From contig JAPLZT010000070.1 in NCBI GenBank assembly GCA_026394855.1, positions 1 to 7,261 on the forward strand: a stretch of 7,261 bases of DNA. Reading direction: 5' to 3'. This DNA is from Candidatus Woesebacteria bacterium. Its GTDB lineage: Bacteria; Patescibacteriota; Microgenomatia; UBA8517. Shown here in pieces: positions 1 through 5,554 of this stretch (position 1 is the stretch's first letter; each line of letters starts with the position of its first letter). The notes beneath the pieces are model-generated. The model made no database searches and had not been told where the DNA came from. It saw only the letters and a list, made by a program, of their open reading frames with translations. Both the position numbers and the translations under genes were made by a program.

Positions 1-308
1 ATCCGACTTGGCTTGCGGTAAGAACTACAGCGGGGGTAACCGGATTTGTAGGAACCGGAAATAAGCCTTCCCCTCTTTCGGAGTTGGAAGTATCCAATAT
101 CCTGAAATTTATTTCTACACCAGCCCCAAGGTTTAAAACCAAGTTCACGGTTTCTGAAGCAGTCAAAATTACAGATGGACCTTTTGCAGACTTTCTTGGC
201 ACAATTTCCGAACTGGATGAGGCAAGGGGGAAAGTGAAAGTACTTGTTTCAATCTTTGGAAGAGAGACGCCGGTTGAGCTTGACTTCTTGCAAATTCAAA
301 AAGTCTAA
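1..308 (+). CDS. nusG: Transcription termination/antitermination protein NusG, C-terminal part (5' end outside window)
   Basis: The frame is open from the left edge (first full codon at 3) to TAA at 306-308. It gives about 101 residues, the last half or so of a NusG of ordinary length. The first visible stretch (W-x-x-VR-T-x-GVTGFVG, then P-x-PLS-x-x-EV) is the end of the NGN domain, which binds RNA polymerase. The C-terminal KOW domain follows, with the hallmark DGPFADFLG loop and a SIFGRETPVELDF ending. NusG is an RNA polymerase elongation factor that links transcription to Rho or to ribosomal protein S10. Its position just before rplK is the usual bacterial arrangement. The TTG at 84 is internal, not a start, because homology continues upstream of it. 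Identification is very secure. Confidence 0.97.
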   Translation, partial: PTWLAVRTTAGVTGFVGTGNKPSPLSELEVSNILKFISTPAPRFKTKFTVSEAVKITDGPFADFLGTISELDEARGKVKVLVSIFGRETPVELDFLQIQKV

Positions 309-309
309 T

Positions 310-373
310 TATTCACGGTATATTGTCAAGTTACCGTGAATTTACCCCACTTTCTTACCCATATTCACGGTAT
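310..373. repeat. Three copies of ATTCACGGTA (two direct, one inverted) in the nusG-rplK gap
   Basis: ATTCACGGTA occurs at 311-320 and 363-372, and its exact reverse complement at 332-341. Copies 1 and 3 share 12 identical bases (310-321 and 362-373). Copies 1 and 2 can form a perfect 10-bp hairpin with an 11-base loop. Copies 2 and 3 can form an alternative one with a 21-base loop. Neither is followed by a proper T-run, so a simple nusG terminator is not well supported. Centre-to-centre distances are 21 and 31 bp, close to two and three helical turns, which would also suit a DNA-binding protein upstream of the rplK promoter. Confidence 0.8.
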
Positions 374-414
374 TTTAGGAAATATGAATAACCCTTTCTT
401 TTATTTTTAAAAGT

Positions 415-423
415 TGATATAAT
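415..423 (+). promoter_or_regulatory. Extended -10 promoter for rplK-rplA
   Basis: TG at 415-416, one base, then a perfect TATAAT at 418-423. The hexamer 17 bases upstream (395-400, TTTCTT) is a poor -35, so the promoter would rely on the extended -10 or on an activator. The expected start near 430 leaves a leader of about 38 bases. That leader contains a possible CCTC/GAGG hairpin (431-434 with 445-448) and a small GACT-TGA-AGTC hairpin (451-461). In E. coli L1 represses its operon by binding the rplK leader. I cannot show an L1 site here. Confidence 0.65.
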
Positions 424-467
424 AACTCTACCTCGGGTTTCTCTGAGGCAGACTTGAAGTCGAAAAC

Positions 468-893
468 ATGGCAAAGAAAATAAAAGTAGTAATCAAGGTA
501 AACCTCAAGGCAGCTGAAGCAACCCCTGCTCCTCCACTTGGACCGGCTCTTGGTCAGCATGGTGTTGCCATTATGGAATTTGTCAGACAGTATAACGAAA
601 AAACAAAAGACATGAAGGGCGATGTTGTTCCCGCTGTTATTACCATTTATGAGGATCGATCTTTTACCTTTGTAATAAAAAAGGCTCCGGTTTCCGCCAT
701 GATTAAAAAAGAGTTAGGGCTTGAAAAAGCTTCCGGTACGGCAGGAAGAGAATCTATCGCGACACTAACTTCAGCCCAGGTTGAAAAAATAGCCAAAGAA
801 AAGCTGGATGATTTAAATACAACCAACTTGGAAGCGGCTAAAAAAATTATTGCAGGAACCGCAAGGTCGATGGGAATCGGGGTTAGCGAATAG
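468..893 (+). CDS. rplK: 50S ribosomal protein L11
   Basis: A 141-residue protein, the normal length for L11, a 23S rRNA-binding protein at the GTPase-associated centre near the L10-L12 stalk. The N-terminal domain has the conserved [15 protein letters not shown] stretch and IMEF. The middle has YEDRSFTF, and the C-terminal rRNA-binding domain ends in the signature GTARSMGI. The usual Asn before IMEF is Ala here (GVAIMEF), a mild deviation. ATG at 468 starts the canonical MAKKIK and there is no clear SD in front of it. The stop lies two bases before the rplA start, so the two genes are surely co-transcribed and probably translationally coupled. Identification is certain. Confidence 0.98.
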   Translation: MAKKIKVVIKVNLKAAEATPAPPLGPALGQHGVAIMEFVRQYNEKTKDMKGDVVPAVITIYEDRSFTFVIKKAPVSAMIKKELGLEKASGTAGRESIATLTSAQVEKIAKEKLDDLNTTNLEAAKKIIAGTARSMGIGVSE

Positions 894-895
894 CA

Positions 896-1696
896 ATGGG
901 TAAAACAAAAACAGCATTTGTAAAAGAGGTAAAAGATGAAACTAAAAGGTCATCTTTTGAGGAATTGAAAGAAAAAAGAGCGAAACAAGCCGAAGAAAAA
1001 ATACATATTGCGGGACTTAAGGGAGGCCAAAGAGTTAAAATAATCGAAGCCGAACAAATTATAACTACCGAAGAAATAAAAAAAGAGGAAGAAGAGAAGG
1101 CTAAAAAGGCTCCTCGGATAAGAGGTAAGAAATATAATGAGGTTAAAGCCAAAGTGGACAGAAATAAATCATATCCCGTAAAAGAAGCCATAAAACTTGT
1201 AAAAGAAACTTCATATTCAAAGTTCGACGGATCGGTGGAACTGCATATGGTTATTAAAAAACTGGGTCTTTCGGCATCCGTTACGCTTCCTCACTCGGCA
1301 GGAAAAGAAAAAAGGGTGGAAATTGCCTCGGATGAAACAATAAAAAAATTAGAATTAGGAAAAATCGATTTTGATATATTAATTGCAACTCCCGACATGA
1401 TGCCGAAATTAGTACCTTTCGCCAAGGTTTTAGGCCCCAAAGGACTTATGCCAAATCCTAAAAACGGAACTTTGGTTCCTGATATAAAGAAGGCAAAATC
1501 GGTAGGGGGAAATACCATAACAATTAAAACAGAAAAGGAAGCTCCCTTAATTCATACAGTAATCGGAAAAGTAAGCCAAAAAGAAGAGGAATTGGAAGAA
1601 AACCTGGCAGCGATAATTAAGGCAATTTCCGAAAAACAAGTTGAAAAAGCCTATCTTAAAGCAACAATGGGTCCTTCTGTCAGATTGAAAATCTGA
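896..1696 (+). CDS. rplA: 50S ribosomal protein L1 with long charged N-terminal extension and shortened core
   Basis: L1 forms the mobile L1 stalk that handles E-site tRNA, and in many bacteria represses its own operon. Recognisable L1 segments are RGKKYNEVKAKVDRNKSYPV (77-96), KFDGSVEL (109-116), TLPHSAGK (130-137), IATPDMMP (163-170), the strongly conserved LGPKGLMPNPKNGT (179-192) and the TMGPSVRL end. Two things are odd. Residues 1-76 are an extension, rich in Lys and Glu, before the point where L1 normally begins; no ATG, GTG or TTG near residue 76 offers a shorter start. The remaining core is about 190 residues instead of about 230, being short around 120-130, in domain II around 141-158 (where the AGA-x-x-VG region is absent) and near the C terminus. 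ATG at 896 has no SD and lies 2 bases after the rplK stop. Confidence 0.96.
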   Translation: MGKTKTAFVKEVKDETKRSSFEELKEKRAKQAEEKIHIAGLKGGQRVKIIEAEQIITTEEIKKEEEEKAKKAPRIRGKKYNEVKAKVDRNKSYPVKEAIKLVKETSYSKFDGSVELHMVIKKLGLSASVTLPHSAGKEKRVEIASDETIKKLELGKIDFDILIATPDMMPKLVPFAKVLGPKGLMPNPKNGTLVPDIKKAKSVGGNTITIKTEKEAPLIHTVIGKVSQKEEELEENLAAIIKAISEKQVEKAYLKATMGPSVRLKI

Positions 1697-1698
1697 CA
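1678..1698 (+). repeat. Perfect 9-bp inverted repeat across the rplA stop codon
   Basis: TGTCAGATT (1678-1686) and AATCTGACA (1690-1698) are exact reverse complements separated by GAA. The TGA stop of rplA (1694-1696) lies in the right arm. No T-run follows, so this is not an intrinsic terminator. It overlaps the -35 of the rplJ promoter (1685-1690), so it could act as an RNA structure that partly limits readthrough, as a processing site, or as a protein site. Confidence 0.75.
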
Positions 1699-1713
1699 AT
1701 AGAGTGATAGAAT
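1685..1713 (+). promoter_or_regulatory. Internal promoter for rplJ-rplL
   Basis: TTGAAA (1685-1690, five of six consensus bases), a 17-base spacer, then TAGAAT (1708-1713, five of six) with an extended -10 TG at 1705-1706. Transcription should begin near 1720, directly ahead of the L10-type leader. A separate promoter for the L10-L12 pair also exists in E. coli, so the placement makes biological sense. It would let the stalk proteins be made in excess of L11 and L1. Confidence 0.7.
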
Positions 1714-1719
1714 AGTCTT

Positions 1720-1767
1720 TGTCCTAAGAAAGCTTGTTGTCGAAAAACGTAAATCGAGCCGAGGAAT
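1720..1767 (+). promoter_or_regulatory. L10 leader-like autoregulatory mRNA element
   Basis: The stretch before rplJ matches the general plan of the ribosomal protein L10 leader family: a CCTAAGAAAGC-type 5' side (1723-1733), a short stem-loop, and a 3' side ending in GCCGAGG (1758-1764) next to the start codon. GCTTG (1732-1736) can pair with CGAGC (1755-1759) with one G-T wobble, leaving the small loop region between. In that family the L10-(L12)4 complex binds a kink-turn and represses translation. The GAGG that would serve as the SD (1761-1764) is in or next to the 3' strand, so binding would hide the start. The fold is judged by eye only. Confidence 0.6.
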
Positions 1768-2289
1768 ATGAAAAAAGCAGAAAAAGTATTATTTACAGAG
1801 AACCTCACAGCCGAACTTAAATCGGCCAAAAGTTTTGTTTTAATTAACTACACAGGCCTTTCCGTAAAATCCCAACAGGAACTCAAAAAAAGGCTTAAAG
1901 AGGCTGGTGCAAAGATGCTTGTTGTCAAAAACACCCTTCTTAAAAGAGCAGCCGAAACTGCGAAAATAGACAAAAATGTGTTAACCGATGAAGTTCTTTC
2001 GGGGCAAACCGCACTGGTTATTTCCGAAGACGATCCAATTTCTTTTATTCAGATCTTAGGGAAATTCACTAAAGAATTTAGCGTTCCTCAAATGAAAGTA
2101 GGAATAATCGACGGACTGTTCCAAAACACCGAAACCTTGGCTAAACTTGCCACACTTCCGGGACGCGACGTCCTATTAAGTCAACTCTTGGGAAGTCTAA
2201 TGTCCCCTTCATATGGTCTGGTGGGAACTTTAAACGGAAATTTACAGAAATTTTTATATATCTTGAAGGAGGTGAGTATTCATGGCTAA
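1768..2289 (+). CDS. rplJ: 50S ribosomal protein L10
   Basis: L10 anchors the L7/L12 dimers of the ribosomal stalk to 23S rRNA next to L11. The 173-residue length is normal. The N-terminal globular domain has the family's FVLINYTGLSV (23-33), the ELKKRLKEAGAKMLVVKNTLLKRA stretch (38-61) and SGQTALVISEDDP (78-90). The C-terminal part (about 145-169, SPSYGLVGTLNG onward) is the helix that carries L12 dimers. ATG at 1768 follows GAGG by only three bases, a tight spacing for an SD. The end overlaps rplL by 8 bases, so translation of the two is linked. An internal promoter and a leader element lie directly upstream. Confidence 0.97.
   Translation: MKKAEKVLFTENLTAELKSAKSFVLINYTGLSVKSQQELKKRLKEAGAKMLVVKNTLLKRAAETAKIDKNVLTDEVLSGQTALVISEDDPISFIQILGKFTKEFSVPQMKVGIIDGLFQNTETLAKLATLPGRDVLLSQLLGSLMSPSYGLVGTLNGNLQKFLYILKEVSIHG
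2266..2275 (+). promoter_or_regulatory. Full-length Shine-Dalgarno for rplL
   Basis: AAGGAGGTGA inside the end of rplJ is complementary over all ten bases to the usual 3' end of bacterial 16S rRNA. It ends six bases before the rplL ATG. It is the strongest SD in the window and fits the need for several L12 copies per L10. Confidence 0.9.
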
Positions 2290-2671
2290 AAAAATAGACG
2301 AATTAGTAGAAAGTGTTTCAAAACTTACGGTTTTGGAACTTTCCGAACTAGTTGGTGCTCTTCAGGAAAAACTTGGGGTATCGGCTACCATGCCGGTCGC
2401 AGCTGCTCCAGTAGCAGCAGGAGCTGAAGCTCCTCAAGCAGGTGCTGATGCGGGAGGCGGAAATCAAACAGTTACAATGACAGGATCGGGTACAAATAAA
2501 ATTGCAGTTATTAAGGCACTAAGAGAGATCAATCAAAACTGGACTCTCATGGAGGCAAAGAAAATGACCGAGACTCTTCCAGCTGAAATTCTTAAGGACG
2601 CAAAAGCAGAAGACGTAAAATCAGCAGCCGACAAATTGAAGGCGGCAGGAGCAACGGTAGAACTCAAATAA
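2282..2671 (+). CDS. rplL: 50S ribosomal protein L7/L12
   Basis: L12 is the multi-copy stalk protein that recruits and activates the translational GTPases. The 129 residues show the normal three parts. The N-terminal dimerisation helices (1-33) contain LTVLELSELVGALQEKLGV. An Ala/Gly/Pro-rich hinge runs from about 36 to 60. The C-terminal factor-binding domain (about 61-129) has KIAVIKALREI and ends AAGATVELK. That domain is divergent: the region normally reading GLGLKEAKDLVE-x-x-P is NWTLMEAKKMTETLP here, so the Gly-Leu turn is lost although EAK is kept. The start is fixed by the ideal SD. The stop lies 8 bases inside the convergent ATP-grasp gene. No rpoB follows. Confidence 0.97.
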   Translation: MAKKIDELVESVSKLTVLELSELVGALQEKLGVSATMPVAAAPVAAGAEAPQAGADAGGGNQTVTMTGSGTNKIAVIKALREINQNWTLMEAKKMTETLPAEILKDAKAEDVKSAADKLKAAGATVELK

Positions 2672-2687
2672 TCTTTGATTTGAAGTT
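2661..2687. terminator. Weak AT-rich hairpin at the rplL / ATP-grasp convergence
   Basis: AACTCAAAT (2661-2669) can pair with ATTTG-A-AGTT (2678-2687, one bulged A) around an 8-base loop, followed by TT then C on the + strand. The stem is AT-rich and there is no T-run in the leftward direction. It is the only hairpin I see at the convergence, and it is a poor terminator candidate. Confidence 0.2.
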
Positions 2688-3602
2688 TTCAACCAGGGCC
2701 TTTAGAAAAACATCTCTGTTTTTCATTTCCCATCTGGGAAAACCTATTTGATCGTTTATTTCAAATATCTTAGGATCCCCTTTTTCGTTGATACCAAAGT
2801 CAATACTAAATACGGGATTATCGTATTTCTTGTAAAACCTATTCGAAATATCTTTGACTATTTTCTTTACGCCTTTAGGAACTTTTTCATAATCAATTTC
2901 TGTCAAGCTTCCCCCCTGAGCCGCATTTGCTAAAAACGTACCTTTCGCAGGAACTCTAATATGAGACCAGACAACTTTGTTATTAATTATAACTACCCTT
3001 AAGTCATGCATTCCTTCAGTTAAATTGGGAATTCCACAAGATGTATCGACAAACTCCTGAAGAATATATTTTCTTCCCTGCCTTTCCGGTTTAAAGAACT
3101 TCAAATCTTCCTTTTTACCTATAAAAATGTCATTGCCTTTAAGACTATTAAATGGTTTAAATACAATATTTTTTGTTTTTACCTTATTAACCACTTTACT
3201 AACATTGTTTAGTTCCCCCACCCAAAAAGTCTTGGGCATATACTTTCCAATTTCTTTATATGTTTGCCATTTATCCCAGGATAAAATTTTAAAATCCCTT
3301 CGATTAACAACAAGCATTTGATCGCATGAAGGAGGAAAGGTTATTCCACCAACCCTGTCGTAAACTAAATCTATCTTTACTCTTTCCTCAGTAATCTTAA
3401 ATTTTCCTTTGTTAAACACCCATGCCCCATTAAAAATAGAATTGCCTTGATACGTTTTTCTGGTTAAAACGAAGCTATTAAATCCATTGTTTTGGATTAG
3501 TTCCAGAAGTCGCTGGTATACGAGTTTTTTTATATGAATATTGGATAATGGCTCACAACCTGCAAAATCTCCCGAAAAACAAATCCCGACATTTTTAGCC
3601 AC
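2664..3602 (-). CDS. ATP-grasp ligase, RimK/glutathione-synthase-like (last gene of the operon)
   Basis: A 312-residue predicted ATP-grasp enzyme; the superfamily joins a carboxylate to an amine through an acyl-phosphate using ATP and Mg2+. Visible elements: KNIVFKPFNSLKGNDIFIGK (144-163), the ATP-binding Lys and glycine-loop region; ILQEFVDT (180-187), the adenine-contacting hinge; HDLRVVIINNKVV (199-211); FSIDFG (265-270); and KIFEIND (278-284), where Glu281 and Asn283 would bind Mg2+. The first 100 residues would be the substrate-binding N-lobe; the AQGGSL segment at 228-233 could also contact substrate. The start is GTG, supported by GGAGG six bases upstream. It overlaps the previous gene by 8 bases and runs 8 bases into rplL at its end. 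Neither the acid nor the amine substrate can be read from sequence. It is clearly different from the two other ATP-grasps of the operon. Confidence 0.85.
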   Translation of the reverse strand: MAKNVGICFSGDFAGCEPLSNIHIKKLVYQRLLELIQNNGFNSFVLTRKTYQGNSIFNGAWVFNKGKFKITEERVKIDLVYDRVGGITFPPSCDQMLVVNRRDFKILSWDKWQTYKEIGKYMPKTFWVGELNNVSKVVNKVKTKNIVFKPFNSLKGNDIFIGKKEDLKFFKPERQGRKYILQEFVDTSCGIPNLTEGMHDLRVVIINNKVVWSHIRVPAKGTFLANAAQGGSLTEIDYEKVPKGVKKIVKDISNRFYKKYDNPVFSIDFGINEKGDPKIFEINDQIGFPRWEMKNRDVFLKALVENFKSKII

Positions 3603-4503
3603 AACTCTCCTCCAGTTCTTCTCTTAAGAATTTTGCGAAGTTTGCAATTTCAGGAGATATCTTTTCATCATATGTAAGTCCCGGTCCGCGGTTAACTTCA
3701 ATAAGCCAAGCCTTGCCGTTTCCATCTACTAAAACATCTACCCCGGCAATCTCAATTCCCAAAACCTTTGCTGCTTTAATAGAAATTTCTTTGATGTCGG
3801 GAGGAATTGATACTACATCAAAAAACTTTTCCAATGCTCCAAGATGGACATTGCTTCTAAATTCATTTTTATTTGTTTTTATTTTTTCCTCATATGCTCC
3901 TATTTTCCCGTTAAGTACTAAAACTCTATATTCGTGCACATTATCTATCAATTTCTGAAACATAAAATCACCGCTTGGAAAATCTTTCAAGATCCTCGGG
4001 ATCTGGAAAGCTTCTTTAATGAGAAAAACGCCGCTTCCTCTCTGTAGATGAAGGTGTTTGAAAACCAACGGCAAACCTATATCTTCACATATTTTTTGAT
4101 ACTTTTGCATAATCGTTTCCTTAGGACAAAAGAAAGTCGGAAGTATCACCGGAAGTCCTGAAAAATAAAGTCTAAGATAGGAAATAAATTTATTTCCTGC
4201 GGGACCTATATCGGAAAGGCCGGTATCAAAAAACTTAATTCCAAGGTTTTTGATACATAAGGCAAGGGCCGCCGCTAGTTTAAAATACTCATGCCCAACT
4301 CTTCTGAAATAAATAAGGTCAAATTCTTTTGCATCATAATCCCCAAACATTACTTCAATTCCGCCTTCTTTAACAAATACGCTGGTATCTGAAAAATCAC
4401 AAGAGTAAATTTTACAAATATCACTCAGTTTATCCCTAAATAAATTTGCAAATTCTTCATTTTCACAATTTTTGGTATAGTTTAATATAAGTATTTTTTT
4501 CAT
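3595..4503 (-). CDS. RimK-type ATP-grasp ligase
   Basis: A 302-residue protein from the ATG at 4503, chosen because it gives a typical MKKILIL opening strand and sits 4 bases after the previous stop. A TTG at 4530 would add 9 residues and overlap the upstream gene. It has an N-terminal Rossmann-like lobe, then LVFKHLHLQRGSGVFLIKE (146-164, ATP Lys149 and glycine loop), FMFQKLID (180-187, hinge), HEYRVLVLNGKIGAYEEK (190-207), FRSNVHLGA (215-223), IAGVDVLVD (252-260) and LIEVNRGPGL (267-276, Mg2+ ligands Glu269 and Asn271). The order YRVLV, FRSNVH-x-G, AGVDVL, EVN-x-x-PGL is that of RimK, which adds glutamates to ribosomal protein S6 in E. coli, and of related amino-acid ligases. The real substrate is unknown. 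The HLQR stretch before the glycine loop is unusual. Confidence 0.88.
   Translation of the reverse strand: MKKILILNYTKNCENEEFANLFRDKLSDICKIYSCDFSDTSVFVKEGGIEVMFGDYDAKEFDLIYFRRVGHEYFKLAAALALCIKNLGIKFFDTGLSDIGPAGNKFISYLRLYFSGLPVILPTFFCPKETIMQKYQKICEDIGLPLVFKHLHLQRGSGVFLIKEAFQIPRILKDFPSGDFMFQKLIDNVHEYRVLVLNGKIGAYEEKIKTNKNEFRSNVHLGALEKFFDVVSIPPDIKEISIKAAKVLGIEIAGVDVLVDGNGKAWLIEVNRGPGLTYDEKISPEIANFAKFLREELEESCG
3609..3613 (-). promoter_or_regulatory. SD that fixes the GTG start of the last ATP-grasp gene
   Basis: On the - strand GGAGG lies six bases before the GTG at 3602-3600. It is the only good SD in this operon and supports the non-ATG start within the end of the preceding gene. Confidence 0.8.
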
Positions 4504-4507
4504 GATC

Positions 4508-5554
4508 TTAAGGCACAATCGGGTTAACAAGAAATCCCCCTAAATCCTGTCTTCCAATAATTAACTTTGATTTTAGTCCTTCACGATTTGCGATACTTGC
4601 AACAGTTTTTATTCTTCTACCTGCTAAATAAAATCTAATAGCAATAATTGGTCTCACTTCTTTACCCATCGAGCTTTTAACTGTCTTTTCCCAGAGAATA
4701 TTTGATTTGCCTAAAAGTCCCAGGTCGATTGCAGTTTGTCTATCAATAGATGTTCTCCATGCGCCGGTATCAATTTTAGCCAAAATATCTGCCTTTTCAT
4801 CAGCACTATTAACTATCCTTACGGTTTCCCAAACATTAATTGTCTTTATTCCTTCCTCAGCCTTTACTCTATCTAAAAATCTTTCCGCAAAAAGGGCTTT
4901 TGCAATCTTTACTCCATGTTCCGCATCTCTTACTTCCAAATCTTCCACTCTCTCAAGTCTTTTCTTTAACCCTGTCATATTGGCAAGTTGTATTTGAAGT
5001 CCGGGCTGAGCATTAAGTTCCAAAACCATCGGACCCTTTTCAGGATGAAGCACAATATCTACTCCCAAGTAACCTAAACCGGATATTATTTGAGATTTTA
5101 CTGCCGTTTCCAAACAGGTTGTCCAAAAGGGTACTTTTATTCCCCGAAGTTTCCTTTCTGTCCCGGGTTTGTAGACAATTTGTTCTCCATGCCAAATTGC
5201 TTTTGTGGTAATTCCCGTGGCAATATCTACACCCACTCCAAGGGCGCCCTGATGCAAATTTGCCCTTCCCCCGGATTCTTTTGCTTTTTTCTTAACGACG
5301 ATGATCCCTTCTCCACCCATTCCGCGGGAAGGTTTAAGAGCAAATTCGCCGGGCAGGCTTTCCCAAGCGAATTTGAAAACGTCTTCAGGCTTTCGGAATT
5401 TATTAAATATCTCGGGGCTCGGAATACCTGCTTTTTTTAAGACGGTTGCCGTCTGGAGTTTAGAATCAGCAGTCTTTTTTCCTCTTGCGGTATTTACCCT
5501 ATATGAGAATTGTTGGGTTCTGGCATTAAGACCAAGGATGGAAGATAGTTTCAT
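4508..5554 (-). CDS. Fusion: alpha-L-glutamate-ligase-like ATP-grasp + RimB-like retropepsin ('ATP-dependent zinc protease' family)
   Basis: A 348-residue two-domain protein (numbering here counts from the TTG at 5581, nine residues upstream). The ATP-grasp part matches the sugar-transfer/alpha-L-glutamate-ligase-like family: ILGLNAR (15-21), ADSKLQTATVLKKAGIPSP (38-56), FALKPSRGMGGEGI (80-93), SGGRANLHQGALGVGVDIATG (103-123), GYLGVDIVL (170-178), and VLELNAQPGLQIQLAN (186-201) with metal ligands Glu188 and Asn190. Residues about 248-357 match the RimB/'zinc protease' family: WETVRI, IDTGAWRTS (catalytic-type Asp271), SSMGKEVRP (303-311), LIIGRQDLGGFLVNP (340-354). No zinc-binding motif is visible. 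The DTGA and LIIGR pair is retropepsin-like. The start is the ATG at 5554, whose ATGA overlaps the stop of the membrane gene; there is no SD, so coupling is likely. These two activities are usually separate neighbouring genes. Confidence 0.9.
   Translation of the reverse strand: MKLSSILGLNARTQQFSYRVNTARGKKTADSKLQTATVLKKAGIPSPEIFNKFRKPEDVFKFAWESLPGEFALKPSRGMGGEGIIVVKKKAKESGGRANLHQGALGVGVDIATGITTKAIWHGEQIVYKPGTERKLRGIKVPFWTTCLETAVKSQIISGLGYLGVDIVLHPEKGPMVLELNAQPGLQIQLANMTGLKKRLERVEDLEVRDAEHGVKIAKALFAERFLDRVKAEEGIKTINVWETVRIVNSADEKADILAKIDTGAWRTSIDRQTAIDLGLLGKSNILWEKTVKSSMGKEVRPIIAIRFYLAGRRIKTVASIANREGLKSKLIIGRQDLGGFLVNPIVP

Noticed and set aside
144..151. A further TTCACGGT match inside nusG
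   Set aside because: Only 8 bases and within conserved coding sequence; probably chance.
311..341. Simple Rho-independent terminator of nusG
   Set aside because: The 10-bp hairpin is followed by TTTACCCC, not a T-run, and a third copy of the element points to another role.
310..373. CRISPR-like repeats
   Set aside because: Only three 10-base units, one inverted, with unequal spacing.
883..1518. Leftward open frames of 102 and 75 codons across rplA
   Set aside because: Antisense shadows of the well-conserved L1 gene, with hydrophobic low-complexity translations and no family resemblance.
1678..1698. Intrinsic terminator after rplA
   Set aside because: The stem is perfect but no T-run follows and a promoter for rplJ overlaps it.
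4504..4530. TTG start at 4530 for the middle ATP-grasp gene
   Set aside because: It would add 9 non-conserved residues and overlap the upstream gene; the ATG at 4503 gives a normal N terminus.
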